In this document: piece by piece, positions 24,564-31,056 of the stretch
Layout of the letters: every line of letters starts with the position of its first letter
How positions within the stretch are numbered: position 1 is the stretch's first letter
Assembly: GCA_900772095.1 (NCBI GenBank)
Contig: CAAGQJ010000014.1
Span: 1 to 44,473, forward strand
Reading direction: 5' to 3'
Origin: Bacilli bacterium
Lineage (GTDB): Bacteria > Bacillota_I > Bacilli_A > RF39 > UBA660
Length of the DNA: 44,473 bases
Notes under the pieces: model-generated
Seen by the model: only the letters and a program-made list of their open reading frames with translations
What the model was told of the DNA's origin: nothing
The model's database searches: none
Position numbers and translations under genes: made by a program

Positions 24564-24718
24564 AATTACGACAGGCGAAGAAGATACTTTGCAGAAAGAA
24601 AAACTATTATTGGATACCACGAGTCATAGCTTACTCTTATGGCTTTGGCGAAGACCACAGAATCACAAAGGCTATCTGTAGGGTTCGAGCCTATCAGAAG
24701 AAAGGGGGTAAGCTATGA
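24560..24718 (+). CDS. Small basic protein, tandem paralogue 1
   Basis: 52 aa from the ATG at 24560, overlapping the YopX stop by four bases. It starts MKLRQAKKILCRKKNYYWIP and ends with a basic tail (AICRVRAYQKKGGKL). It is clearly related to the next gene: both share a K-K-I-L start, a Y-W segment, a G-x-x-E-D-H-R core and a final basic helix. Function is unknown. The charge suggests nucleic-acid binding. Confidence 0.65.
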   Translation: MKLRQAKKILCRKKNYYWIPRVIAYSYGFGEDHRITKAICRVRAYQKKGGKL

Positions 24719-24885
24719 AAGTAAGATTTGTAAAGAAGATACTTCTCGGACCCGACAAGGGTAAAAATTTGTATTGGTTGAAACGAGTGATTAAAACTTC
24801 TTTTGGTTGGAAAGAAGACCACAGAGTTGTGAAAGCACTTCAAATTTATCTTCGCAAGAGAAGAAGAAAGGAGGTTAAGCTATGA
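24715..24885 (+). CDS. Small basic protein, tandem paralogue 2
   Basis: 56 aa, beginning MKVRFVKKILLGPDKGKNLY, with FGWKEDHRVVKALQIYLRKR and the same Lys-Leu end (EVKL) as the preceding gene. It overlaps both neighbours by four bases (CTATGA). This is a local duplication that has diverged considerably, so both copies are probably maintained by selection. The role is unknown. Confidence 0.65.
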   Translation: MKVRFVKKILLGPDKGKNLYWLKRVIKTSFGWKEDHRVVKALQIYLRKRRRKEVKL

Positions 24886-24950
24886 GTAAACAGGAATGGT
24901 TCGTGCTCTTTATCTTCTTATTCACGATACTGATGGCAATATTAGGTTGA
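24882..24950 (+). CDS. 22-aa single-span membrane peptide
   Basis: The ATG at 24882 overlaps the previous stop by four bases. The whole peptide is MSKQEWFVLFIFLFTILMAI plus LG, one transmembrane helix. The tight overlap makes translation likely, but the size makes certainty low. Confidence 0.45.
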   Translation: MSKQEWFVLFIFLFTILMAILG

Positions 24951-24954
24951 AGAT

Positions 24955-25371
24955 ATGGAAAGGGCAAGAATCATAATCTACGATGATTGGGCGATACTCG
25001 ATGAGACAGAGACCTTCTTCAAGGATAAATCCTATCTTATCGGCATCGCCAAATCTACCCTTCAGCAGACGCCCGACGCGGTAATTGCTGAAGTTTGGGT
25101 AAATGACCGGCTGAAAATGAAGTTCCGCATCAATAGCAAGGGCAAGGTTCAGCAATGCAAGGTCAGTCAGCATCCAGGGTGGGGTGGCCGCAGAGAGCGA
25201 GCCGGAGCACCGAGCAAGGGCGCAGCTGCCCTCATCTACAGGGTTGTGACGCATGTAAACGAAGAAACGTTTGAGTTTTGCGAATCCCTAGGACGCAACA
25301 AAGGCGAATGGCTCAGACAGGCTATAGCCGAGAAACGAGAACGTGAAGATAACGAAAAAGCAGGGCACTAG
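24955..25371 (+). CDS. Ribbon-helix-helix-like DNA-binding protein
   Basis: 138 aa. Residues 1-75 form an alpha/beta domain of unknown family (ARIIIYDDWAILDETETFF). A GWGGRRERAGAPSKG linker resembles the Gly/Arg linkers that precede ribbon-helix-helix domains in phage proteins. It is followed by a strand (YRVVTHVNEETFEFCESL) and a helix (RNKGEWLRQAIAEKRE). It is the last gene of the early operon. Its stop codon lies inside the terminator at 25356. It is probably a transcription regulator of late or early genes. The target is unknown. Confidence 0.65.
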   Translation: MERARIIIYDDWAILDETETFFKDKSYLIGIAKSTLQQTPDAVIAEVWVNDRLKMKFRINSKGKVQQCKVSQHPGWGGRRERAGAPSKGAAALIYRVVTHVNEETFEFCESLGRNKGEWLRQAIAEKREREDNEKAGH

Positions 25372-25383
25372 GCTCTGCTTTTT
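25356..25383. terminator. Intrinsic terminator ending the early operon
   Basis: AAAAGCAG (25356-25363), an 11-base loop region and CTGCTTTTT (25375-25383) form a stem followed by T residues on the plus strand and preceded by A residues. It can work in both directions and separates the converging operons. The stop codon of the 24955 gene is in its loop. Confidence 0.8.
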
Positions 25384-25386
25384 CTG

Positions 25387-25662
25387 TTACCATGTTATCA
25401 TTCGGTCGTATTGCATATGCCACATATAGGCAAGTTGTTTCTTATATTCTTTTATAATTTTAAAACGTGCCTTTTGTTTCCACTTGGTACGTCTACCTAA
25501 TATTACATACTCAACATTCTCGGTATAGATGTATGCATGACCAACGGCTGTATCCTTCTCTTCAGTCTTTGGGTATACACGTCTTTCAATACCATACCTA
25601 GCAGCCTTCTTTAGTTTGCGAGGAATGCGAGCCTTAAAGAATCTAACGAATCTTCTTTTCAT
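25387..25662 (-). CDS. 91-aa basic protein of unknown function
   Basis: 91 aa, very rich in Arg/Lys (MKRRFVRFFKARIPRKLKKA) with a beta-rich centre (HAYIYTENVEYVILGRRTKW). It is the last gene of a leftward operon. Its start is in the recurrent junction TAG-CGT-ATG, three bases after the stop of the 55-aa gene and after an AAGGAG ribosome site. Function is unknown. Confidence 0.7.
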   Translation of the reverse strand: MKRRFVRFFKARIPRKLKKAARYGIERRVYPKTEEKDTAVGHAYIYTENVEYVILGRRTKWKQKARFKIIKEYKKQLAYMWHMQYDRMITW

Positions 25663-25665
25663 ACG

Positions 25666-25833
25666 CTACTCCTTTCTTGTTTTTATTCTAACATTAAGTT
25701 CCCAAAACAAAAAGTTTATACTAATTTCATAGAAAACTCTTCGGGGAGTCCATACGATTAAAGTCGGCATGAGATAAAAGCAACAATCGTATTTTGTTAT
25801 AAGATATTTGAAACTAAAACTTACCTTCTTCAT
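25666..25833 (-). CDS. 55-aa protein of unknown function
   Basis: 55 aa, beginning MKKVSFSFKYLITKYDCCFY and containing WTPRRVFYEISINFLFWEL. It starts three bases after the ASCH-gene stop and ends three bases before the next start, both in TAG-CGT-ATG junctions. This spacing supports a real gene. It may associate with membranes because of its hydrophobic aromatic content, but no clean membrane helix is present. Confidence 0.55.
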   Translation of the reverse strand: MKKVSFSFKYLITKYDCCFYLMPTLIVWTPRRVFYEISINFLFWELNVRIKTRKE

Positions 25834-25836
25834 ACG

Positions 25837-26262
25837 CTACTTAAACTTAATTATAAAAAACTCAGTATCAAGCCATTTGTCGGGGCATAAGCCTTTCTTA
25901 GGCTTGCCGATGGTGATACTCTCAATCTCCTTTTCGATACGTGGACTATCCTTGCGGTAGCCGTTGATGAAGAGAACGTGGGTGTAAGGAATCCCTAATT
26001 GCAAGATAATATCGTTTTTAAGTATAGGGTCATTGTTTTTCAAGCATCGCAAAATGTAGGCTGTACCCCTATGTAGTTTACGGACATCAATGATACGCTT
26101 TACCCAATATTCCTTTATCACTCTATACTCCTCGGTCTTCTCGCCGGCAGCAATCATATCGAACCATTCCTTGCTAACAACAAGGGTCAGAACTTTCTTC
26201 TTATCCCAATCAGCGACAGCTTTCTTCAAATACTTATCCATTACCTTTGTCAACCTTTCCAT
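25837..26262 (-). CDS. ASCH domain protein
   Basis: 141 aa from 26262. An alternative ATG at 26241, which overlaps the upstream stop by eight bases, would give 134 aa. The segment VLTLVVSKEWFDMIAAGEKT followed by EEYR carries the ASCH signature GxKxxExR (here GEKTEEYR). ASCH domains share the PUA-like fold and bind RNA or modified bases. Some have nuclease or deaminase-like activity. A phage copy could act in RNA regulation or nucleotide-modification defence. It is the middle gene of a leftward operon of small genes. Confidence 0.8.
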   Translation of the reverse strand: MERLTKVMDKYLKKAVADWDKKKVLTLVVSKEWFDMIAAGEKTEEYRVIKEYWVKRIIDVRKLHRGTAYILRCLKNNDPILKNDIILQLGIPYTHVLFINGYRKDSPRIEKEIESITIGKPKKGLCPDKWLDTEFFIIKFK

Positions 26263-26512
26263 TCTTCTCGTTCATCTTAGCGATGCGTTCATTAAAAGCA
26301 TCATAGTCTTGTTTACTAATCTCAATAACACTCTGGACGATTACTGTTCCTCTAACCAAATTATACCCGAATTTCTCTTCCACATCAGTGATGATGTTCA
26401 TGAGAGGATAGAACTTTTCCTCTCTAACACTACACGTAACCGAATTAACACTAATTGAGCCATTCTTACACATGAAGGATGCTACTGCATAATAATATCT
26501 TTCAACTTCCAT
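26234..26512 (-). CDS. 92-aa protein of unknown function
   Basis: 92 aa: MEVERYYYAVASFMCKNGSI, then SVREEKFYPLMNIITDVEEK, VRGTVIVQSVIEISKQDYDA and a Lys/Asn-rich tail. The alternating beta and helix pattern suggests one small alpha/beta domain. It overlaps the start of the ASCH gene by 8 or 29 bases, depending on which ASCH start is used. No family recognised. Confidence 0.7.
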   Translation of the reverse strand: MEVERYYYAVASFMCKNGSISVNSVTCSVREEKFYPLMNIITDVEEKFGYNLVRGTVIVQSVIEISKQDYDAFNERIAKMNEKNGKVDKGNG

Positions 26513-26524
26513 AAGCTATAAATT

Positions 26525-26737
26525 TTAACGACGAACTCTTTTTCTGAACTCAGCAAGCGTAGTTGGATATTTCGCTTTTGTCTTGTGATAATGCCTGTAG
26601 CGGTGTATCTTCGAACGTAAATCTGCGAAATTCTTACATTTGCTGAAGGTGCAACAACAAGTGTAACCATTACATCTACCTGCCCAATACGTCCAGCAGC
26701 GTGCATAAATAAGACGCTCTTTTATAAAACTTCCCAT
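26525..26737 (-). CDS. Cysteine-rich small protein, possible zinc-binding
   Basis: 70 aa from the ATG at 26737, five bases after the upstream stop. The frame extends to 26764, but that would overlap the neighbour. Five cysteines lie close together (RCWTYWAGRCNGYTCCC), with one more soon after (SKCKNF). A His/Lys/Arg-rich tail (KIHRYRHYHKTKAKY) follows. This could be a zinc-ribbon nucleic-acid-binding protein. A second minus-strand frame (26482-26706) overlaps it and is probably spurious. Confidence 0.6.
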   Translation of the reverse strand: MGSFIKERLIYARCWTYWAGRCNGYTCCCTFSKCKNFADLRSKIHRYRHYHKTKAKYPTTLAEFRKRVRR

Positions 26738-26741
26738 AAGC

Positions 26742-27047
26742 CTACTTCTTTTTACGTTTCTCAAATGCTGCCTGTTTCTTCTGCATTATCTTGATGATGG
26801 TGTTTTGCACCTTCTCAAGAACAAACTTAGGAGTTTCACCATCACGGATGAAGATAGGGTGCACACCTATGTGGTGGGTTTTATAGAACAACTCATCATC
26901 TTCACCTTGAAGTTTGATGTAGATTCTGAATGAAGGCAGAAATAAGTCACTATGACCTTTCTTTCCGGCATTCTTAGGAGTAACGTACTTGATGTTGTTT
27001 CCATCAAGGAACTCCTTTACTCTGTTTAATTTTGTTTCATTCTTCAT
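26742..27047 (-). CDS. Possible restriction-endonuclease-like fold protein
   Basis: 101 aa from the ATG at 27047, which follows a cleaner context than the upstream frame start at 27101. After a helical start (KLNRVKEFLDGNNIKYVTPK) comes GHSDLFLPSFRIYIKLQGED, in which the spacing of D and the IYIKLQG strand resembles PD-(D/E)xK nucleases, although the usual E-x-K is not clear. The C-terminal HPIFIRDGETPKFVLEKVQN looks conserved. Nuclease activity is only a possibility. It lies 63 bases from the winged-helix-like gene. Confidence 0.6.
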   Translation of the reverse strand: MKNETKLNRVKEFLDGNNIKYVTPKNAGKKGHSDLFLPSFRIYIKLQGEDDELFYKTHHIGVHPIFIRDGETPKFVLEKVQNTIIKIMQKKQAAFEKRKKK

Positions 27048-27109
27048 AACTTTCAATATTATAATTTTCTTTCTTTCAATGTAGGTTCCACAAATGAACA
27101 CAGAAGAGT

Positions 27110-27913
27110 TTAACAGAAGAATCCATCAGGAATTCCTCCAAAACTCATGTCCTTCTGTATCACCTTTTCATTTTGCTTGCCGTAGATAAGATGTCTGAAT
27201 CCATCAGAAACCATTCTGTCGGTAATTGAGTAAGAACATGCAAGGACTATGAAACCGAGCGTGCCAACAACAAAGTCAGCTTTCCTCTTGCCTGTCCTCT
27301 TTAATGTCCTTTTCGTCTCTTCTTCGTTTCTAATATCAAAGGAGTGCTTTTCTGCAAGTGTGGAACTTATTTTCCCTTCACTTATCAGTCTCTTCTTCAC
27401 GTTGGAAACAGAACCACTACTCATGTTGATCGCCTTTTTAAACTGCCCTATCGTGATAGCCTTACCTTTGGCACCGACTTTTCCATCATCAGATGCTTTC
27501 ATGTAACAGTCCTTGTGCTCGGCAGCACAAATCGGATAGACAAAAAGTTTCTCGTTAATGAGATTGTATAGTTCCTTCATAGTGTACTCCTTCACTTCGA
27601 ACTTGCAGACCATTGCTCCATGGTACTCTTTGTTCTTCCGAGTCCACTTTGTAGTATGGTCACGGAAAGAGGAGACAACAACCTTGTTGCCATCTATGGC
27701 GAACAGGTCGCTATCTTTCATGTCTTGAATAAGTCTTTGAGCTTTTGGTCTTCCAATACGTAATCCTTTGCGCAATTTGTATTCTGTTACGTTCCAAATC
27801 ACGGAATTGCTATGCTGCATTTTGAACCATATAGCCAGCGCAAGAAGTTCCTTCATGCTCTTGCTTGAAGAGTATGTCTTAAGAAGTTCTATGGTGACGT
27901 TTATATACTGCAT
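27110..27913 (-). CDS. Winged-helix-like DNA-binding protein
   Basis: 267 aa from the ATG at 27913. An ATG three codons upstream at 27922 is also possible. The N-terminal half has helix-turn-helix character (LLALAIWFKMQHSNSVIWNV, YKLRKGLRIGRPKAQRLIQD) followed by a wing-like VVVSSFRD. A second HTH-like segment lies around KAITIGQFKKAINMSSGSVSN. It resembles Bacteroidota phage and plasmid replication or regulatory proteins, but I cannot name a family. It is the first gene of the leftward operon under the promoter at 28058-28088. Confidence 0.65.
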   Translation of the reverse strand: MQYINVTIELLKTYSSSKSMKELLALAIWFKMQHSNSVIWNVTEYKLRKGLRIGRPKAQRLIQDMKDSDLFAIDGNKVVVSSFRDHTTKWTRKNKEYHGAMVCKFEVKEYTMKELYNLINEKLFVYPICAAEHKDCYMKASDDGKVGAKGKAITIGQFKKAINMSSGSVSNVKKRLISEGKISSTLAEKHSFDIRNEEETKRTLKRTGKRKADFVVGTLGFIVLACSYSITDRMVSDGFRHLIYGKQNEKVIQKDMSFGGIPDGFFC

Positions 27914-28057
27914 AGCAAACAAAAATTGGGGAAAGAAAAAACCGACCCTCTTCTAACGGCTTAATCAATCCCCTATATTGTAATACCTATTGAAAGTATT
28001 GAAGTTTCACAAATGTTGCATCAACAAGATAGAGGGCGAAATCTGTATTGACGAGTG

Positions 28058-28088
28058 CAAAAGTAAGAAAAGTATTTGAAACCGCCAA
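28058..28088 (-). promoter_or_regulatory. Leftward promoter, TTG-N20-TACTTTTG
   Basis: On the minus strand TACTTTTG (28058-28065) and TTG (28086-28088) are separated by 20 bases. It would drive the 27110-27913 gene and the operon to 25387. Confidence 0.6.
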
Positions 28089-28130
28089 ATTTCAACTTTT
28101 GCAAAATATAGTTAAAAAGTAATTAAAAAT

Positions 28131-28161
28131 TTGTGTTATAAAAATGTTATCACTATCTTTG
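28131..28161 (+). promoter_or_regulatory. Rightward promoter, TTG-N20-TATCTTTG
   Basis: TTG (28131-28133) and TATCTTTG (28154-28161) are 20 bases apart. Two TGTTAT repeats (28132-28141 and 28143-28152) fill the spacer, so a bound protein would block it. The transcript would start near 28168, about 330 bases before the integrase. Confidence 0.65.
28132..28152. repeat. Phased repeat pair, TGTGTTATAA and AATGTTATCA
   Basis: Two related 10-mers spaced 11 bases apart lie inside the rightward promoter. They match the three copies of TGTGTTATCA just before the integrase. Probable binding sites for the integrase arm domain, an excisionase or a repressor. Confidence 0.6.
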
Positions 28162-28273
28162 CACTCGAAAGATAAGTGGCTGATATAGACAGATTTGTGA
28201 GAAATTGGTTGTGACCCCAACGGAATCACTTTTTAGGCGTAAAAATGCTACATTTAGTAAGAAAAATTTGTTT

Positions 28274-28324
28274 AAAGCAGCTAATATAAAGTACTGAATA
28301 TCAGATATTTATGTTAGCTGCTTT
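28274..28324 (+). terminator. 11-bp inverted repeat with T-rich tail
   Basis: AAAGCAGCTAA (28274-28284) and TTAGCTGCTTT (28314-28324) are perfect inverted copies with a 29-base loop, and TTAGTTTTC follows. On the plus strand this could end a short transcript of about 160 bases from the 28131 promoter, before the integrase. It could also be a recombination core. The loop is longer than in typical terminators. Confidence 0.4.
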
Positions 28325-28456
28325 TAGTTTTCAAAAGCGTTATGTCATAAATATTGATTTCTTAAACTCGTTTAAAACCCGTTTAAACGCATTTTGGGGA
28401 TAACTACTTGAATAACAACGGTTTGTATCATTCACACAAATTGTTAAATCGGAAGG

Positions 28457-28499
28457 TGTGTTATCAATGTGTTATCACCTTGTAAAAAATGTGTTATCA
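28457..28499. repeat. Three direct copies of TGTGTTATCA
   Basis: Perfect copies at 28457, 28468 and 28490 (spacings 11 and 22 bases) place the sites on one face of the helix. They end two bases before the integrase ATG, so they overlap its ribosome-binding region. They fit integrase arm sites or an autoregulatory operator. Confidence 0.7.
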
Positions 28500-28501
28500 A
28501 A

Positions 28502-29635
28502 ATGGCAAAAATTAATTTAAGTATTATTCACAATCGTTTGAAGCGAGCGACCTCAAAACATGAAGTTTCGGTAGAATTATGCTTTTGTGCCAAGCGTCAA
28601 AGGAAGTACTTTTCCACAGGCGTAAAAGTGACAACTACACAATGGTCTGATGCGTCAAAGATGGTTGTCAAGAGAAAAGATGCGGATGAACTGAATGAAA
28701 TCATACAGGCATACCGCGCGAGAGCAAACGAAATCATCAGCAAGATGGTTAAGGAAGGCTGTTGTGACTTAAATGTGGTTATCTCACAGATGAACGGAGA
28801 AGACGAAGGAACTTCTTTTATAGAGTACTGCGAGAGAAGACGAAATGAGCGCAAGGTGTGCGAGCATACCAAGAAACGCTATGATGTCTTTATCAAATTC
28901 CTAAAAACATGGGGAAAAATAAAGTCATTTCAAGACTGCAATGTGTCGAAGGTGCGTGCGATGGATGAGTATCTCCACAGACAGGATAAGGCTCAATGCA
29001 CCATCTACGACTACCACAAGTATCTCAAGTTGTTCATCAATGATGCGATGATAGACGGACTTATTGAGCAGAATCCTTATAAGTTTCTTCCGTTTCATAT
29101 TGGTAAGGGAGAAAAGCAGTATGTTGATTGTGTCACAGAAGAGCAGTTTGCTGCCATCAAGAAACTGAAACTCTCAACACCTCATATTCTCCATGCAAGA
29201 GATTTGTTCCTCTTCCAATGCTACACCGGACTTGCATACTCTGACCTTGCATCGTTCGATTATACTAACTGCGAGGAGATTAACGGCAAGATGTTCTATC
29301 ACGCTAAGAGAACGAAAACAGATACGGATTTCGTTTTCCAACTTCTCAATCCAGCCCTGGAGTTGCTACAGAAGTATGATTTCAAGCTGCCTAAGATGTC
29401 GAATCAAAGGTATAATGATTATTTGAAGGCGATCGGGCAGATGGTCGGAGTTGACAGACTGCATACCCACATGGGTAGAGCGACTGCGGCAACCTTATTC
29501 CTGTCGAAGGGAATGCCTATTAACATCGTAGCAAGGGTGCTTGGACACACTACCTTGCGTCAGACTACTAGATACGCACGTACATTAAATAAGGACGTAC
29601 AATCAGCTTTCGATGCTCTCGAAGGCAAGATGTAA
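28502..29635 (+). CDS. int: Tyrosine recombinase / phage integrase
   Basis: 377 aa from the ATG at 28502. The longer frame to 28469 crosses the repeat array. An N-terminal arm-binding domain (about 1-90) is followed by a SAM-like core-binding domain (about 100-200) and the catalytic domain. Visible active-site parts: a lysine region (AKRTKTDTDF), HMGR (323-326), LGH (His 349) and Tyr 358 in TTRYARTLNKD. At the position of the first catalytic arginine the sequence reads TGLAY (242-246), with Ala at 245. Loss of this arginine is known in Bacteroidota integrases related to those of conjugative transposons. It catalyses integration and excision. It sits beside repressor genes and a candidate attP, and is followed by a strong terminator. 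Confidence 0.92.
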   Translation: MAKINLSIIHNRLKRATSKHEVSVELCFCAKRQRKYFSTGVKVTTTQWSDASKMVVKRKDADELNEIIQAYRARANEIISKMVKEGCCDLNVVISQMNGEDEGTSFIEYCERRRNERKVCEHTKKRYDVFIKFLKTWGKIKSFQDCNVSKVRAMDEYLHRQDKAQCTIYDYHKYLKLFINDAMIDGLIEQNPYKFLPFHIGKGEKQYVDCVTEEQFAAIKKLKLSTPHILHARDLFLFQCYTGLAYSDLASFDYTNCEEINGKMFYHAKRTKTDTDFVFQLLNPALELLQKYDFKLPKMSNQRYNDYLKAIGQMVGVDRLHTHMGRATAATLFLSKGMPINIVARVLGHTTLRQTTRYARTLNKDVQSAFDALEGKM

Positions 29636-29641
29636 CACAAC

Positions 29642-29674
29642 AAGGGGAGTCTTCGCAAAGAAGGCTCCCCTTTA
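29642..29674. terminator. Bidirectional terminator between integrase and repressor
   Basis: AAGGGGAG (29642-29649) pairs with CTCCCCTT (29665-29672), with an inner CTTC/GAAG stem, followed by TTTAT. It lies between the convergent integrase and repressor stops and is a strong intrinsic terminator. Confidence 0.85.
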
Positions 29675-29679
29675 TCGTA

Positions 29680-30042
29680 TCAGCCAACAAGGCTTTTGTC
29701 TCTTTCAGCAATCTTCTCGCTGATGATTTGCTTTAACTCCTTAACCACTCCTTCCTGTACTAGCAACTTTACTTTTGTCTCTGCTAGTTCTTTCAGCAAT
29801 TTTTCGTCCGTCTGCTTGTCTGCATCGTAAAACATACTGCCTCTGCCACAAAGTAGCCAATCTGCTGATATGTCTACGTATGTAGTCAGTATTCTGTCTA
29901 TAAACTCCATCGAAGGCTCCTTTGTGCCGTTCAAATAGTTGTTCGTAGCAGCAGGTTTTGCCCCGATAGCGTCAGCAAACCCTCTGTTAGACAGTCTGTA
30001 ATGGTCTTTCACCTCGTTGATTCTATCTCTTAATCCTTCCAT
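29680..30042 (-). CDS. Xre-family repressor with C-terminal helix (second immunity locus)
   Basis: 120 aa from the ATG at 30042. The frame continues upstream to 30189 across the promoter and is unlikely there. Residues 1-60 form an HTH: LRDRINEVKDHYRLSNRGFA, recognition helix AKPAATNNYLNGTKEPSMEF, then SADWLLCGRGSMFYD, as in many Bacteroidota phage repressors. The C-terminal part (about 75-115) is a charged helix that probably oligomerises. No peptidase or metal-binding motif. It is divergent from a small HTH gene at 30198, a CI/Cro-like arrangement, so it probably maintains lysogeny. Confidence 0.85.
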   Translation of the reverse strand: MEGLRDRINEVKDHYRLSNRGFADAIGAKPAATNNYLNGTKEPSMEFIDRILTTYVDISADWLLCGRGSMFYDADKQTDEKLLKELAETKVKLLVQEGVVKELKQIISEKIAERDKSLVG

Positions 30043-30102
30043 ACTGCTAGTGTTTATAAATGTGTAAATACGTAAATTAACTATAAATAAATGTCCATAT
30101 CC

Positions 30103-30133
30103 TTGGATATTTGTCCACAAACATGTATCTTTG
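30103..30133 (+). promoter_or_regulatory. Rightward promoter and operator of the second immunity locus
   Basis: TTG (30103-30105) and TATCTTTG (30126-30133) are 20 bases apart. The palindrome ATATCC-TT-GGATAT overlaps the TTG and may be the repressor operator. A 6-bp hairpin (AACGAG/CTCGTT, 30142-30160) lies in the 5' leader. It drives the gene at 30198. Confidence 0.65.
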
Positions 30134-30197
30134 CATCCGTAAACGAGAATAAAACTCGTTGTAAACAGATTTATGGTGCAAATATACAAAAAATAAT

Positions 30198-30398
30198 ATG
30201 AAAAAGGTAGTAAAAATAGAAAAAATTTTGATTGATAAAGATAAAATTCCTAAAATCATGAAAATTTTTGGTTGTTGCAAGAGTACAGTCCACAATGCTC
30301 TAGCTTACCGGAGTAATAGCAAACAGGCTCAGGATATTCGTTCCTGTGCCACGAACCGATTCGGAGCAGAACCTGTCAAGGTGCCGCAACTTAGATAA
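30198..30398 (+). CDS. Small HTH protein, Cro-like position
   Basis: 66 aa. The basic start (MKKVVKIEKILIDKDKIPKI) is followed by an HTH-like segment (IMKIFGCCKSTVHNALAYRS) and a tail with RSCATNRFGAEPVKVPQLR. The segment resembles the small HTH proteins found next to repressors in Bacteroidota phages. Being divergent from the repressor and under its own promoter, it could antagonise the repressor or act as an early activator. The leader region with the boxA-like element follows it. Confidence 0.7.
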   Translation: MKKVVKIEKILIDKDKIPKIMKIFGCCKSTVHNALAYRSNSKQAQDIRSCATNRFGAEPVKVPQLR

Positions 30399-30601
30399 AG
30401 TGTGTAAATGTGTGAAATATTTGGCTGTTGAACTTTTAGATTAGTTATTCAGACAATATGCGTTTGTAAAACTGGTTATGCGTGTGCATAGTTAAACGAT
30501 TTAAGAAAGTTCTTTTTCTTATTTGCAAAACCTATCTTCAATAGATAGAGTTGGTTACTAGTTACAATTCACTCTTGTGCGTGAGCATAGGAGTGAAACA
30601 T

Positions 30602-30672
30602 GGGAATCGAGCTAGCTCACTCGGAGTGAGCGGGGAAACCCGAGCAAAGGCGTTCAACTCGTCTCGAATCCC
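30602..30672 (+). ncRNA. tRNA-like fold C with GAAA tetraloop in place of an anticodon loop
   Basis: 71 bases, tRNA size. The acceptor-like stem is GGGAATCGAG (30602-30611) with CTCGAATCCC (30663-30672), ten pairs with one mismatch. The D-like arm is TA then GCTCA-CTCGGAG-TGAGC (30615-30631), containing the usual GG. The T-like arm is AGGCG-TTCAACT-CGTCT (30648-30664), whose loop fits TTCRANY. The middle arm is GGG-GAAA-CCC (30632-30641 region), a tetraloop hairpin with no anticodon. It shares the tRNA plan but cannot decode. Confidence 0.45.
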
Positions 30673-30889
30673 CAAATAGTTTTGGATATTGTTATTATAA
30701 TATTTCTTGAAATTGTTAGGTGTGGAGCGGTATAGACCCAGTGGCAATATAAGTTGTTTGCGTTGAATTCATGCGCCACGAACCATAAGGAAATGTTGTG
30801 GTCGAGCATTCTACCAGCACCTTTCGTTTTATACCTTATTATATATAGCGATTTCCGGAACAATCCCATTGTCCGTTTGTGGGCATAAG

Positions 30890-30905
30890 ATCTTTGACAT
30901 ATTGG
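30890..30905 (+). promoter_or_regulatory. boxA-like antitermination element
   Basis: ATCTTTGACATATTGG resembles both the NusB/NusE boxA core (CTCTTTAACA-like) and, from memory, the conserved CTTTGACATATTG segment of Bacteroidota rRNA operon leaders. It lies about 325 bases before the terminator at 31229. It may let RNA polymerase pass terminators further on. The match is from recall and needs alignment. Confidence 0.5.
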
Positions 30906-31056
30906 AAAAGCGTAAAGTCGAATAGTGTTAAGTCATTATAAGGGAATGTGCGATTGTTATTTCAATAAGTCCGCATCCCCTAGCATCAGTCTTTATGACT
31001 GATAGCTAAAGCGGTGAGCATGGCTCTTAAATTCATGGTAGCGCATGATGCCGTTA

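Larger units (their letters stand above)
27923..28501. other. Divergent control region upstream of integrase, candidate attP region
   Basis: The 579 bases between divergent genes hold a leftward promoter (28058-28088), a rightward promoter (28131-28161), five near-identical repeats related to TGTGTTATCA at both ends, and an 11-bp inverted repeat (28274-28324). This is the arrangement expected of a phage attachment and excision control region with arm sites. No core sequence matching a tRNA 3' end was found, so the crossover site is undefined. Confidence 0.5.

Noticed and set aside
26482..26706. A 74-codon minus-strand frame overlapping the Cys-rich gene
   Set aside because: It overlaps two better-supported genes and has no start context. 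The 26525-26737 frame fits the operon spacing.
28140..28500. A tRNA-gene attachment core beside the integrase
   Set aside because: No tRNA 3' end or T-arm sequence was found there, so no attP core is called.
30562..30869. Two short minus-strand frames in the leader region
   Set aside because: They run through the tRNA-like fold and hairpins in antisense and have no ribosome site or neighbours in that orientation.
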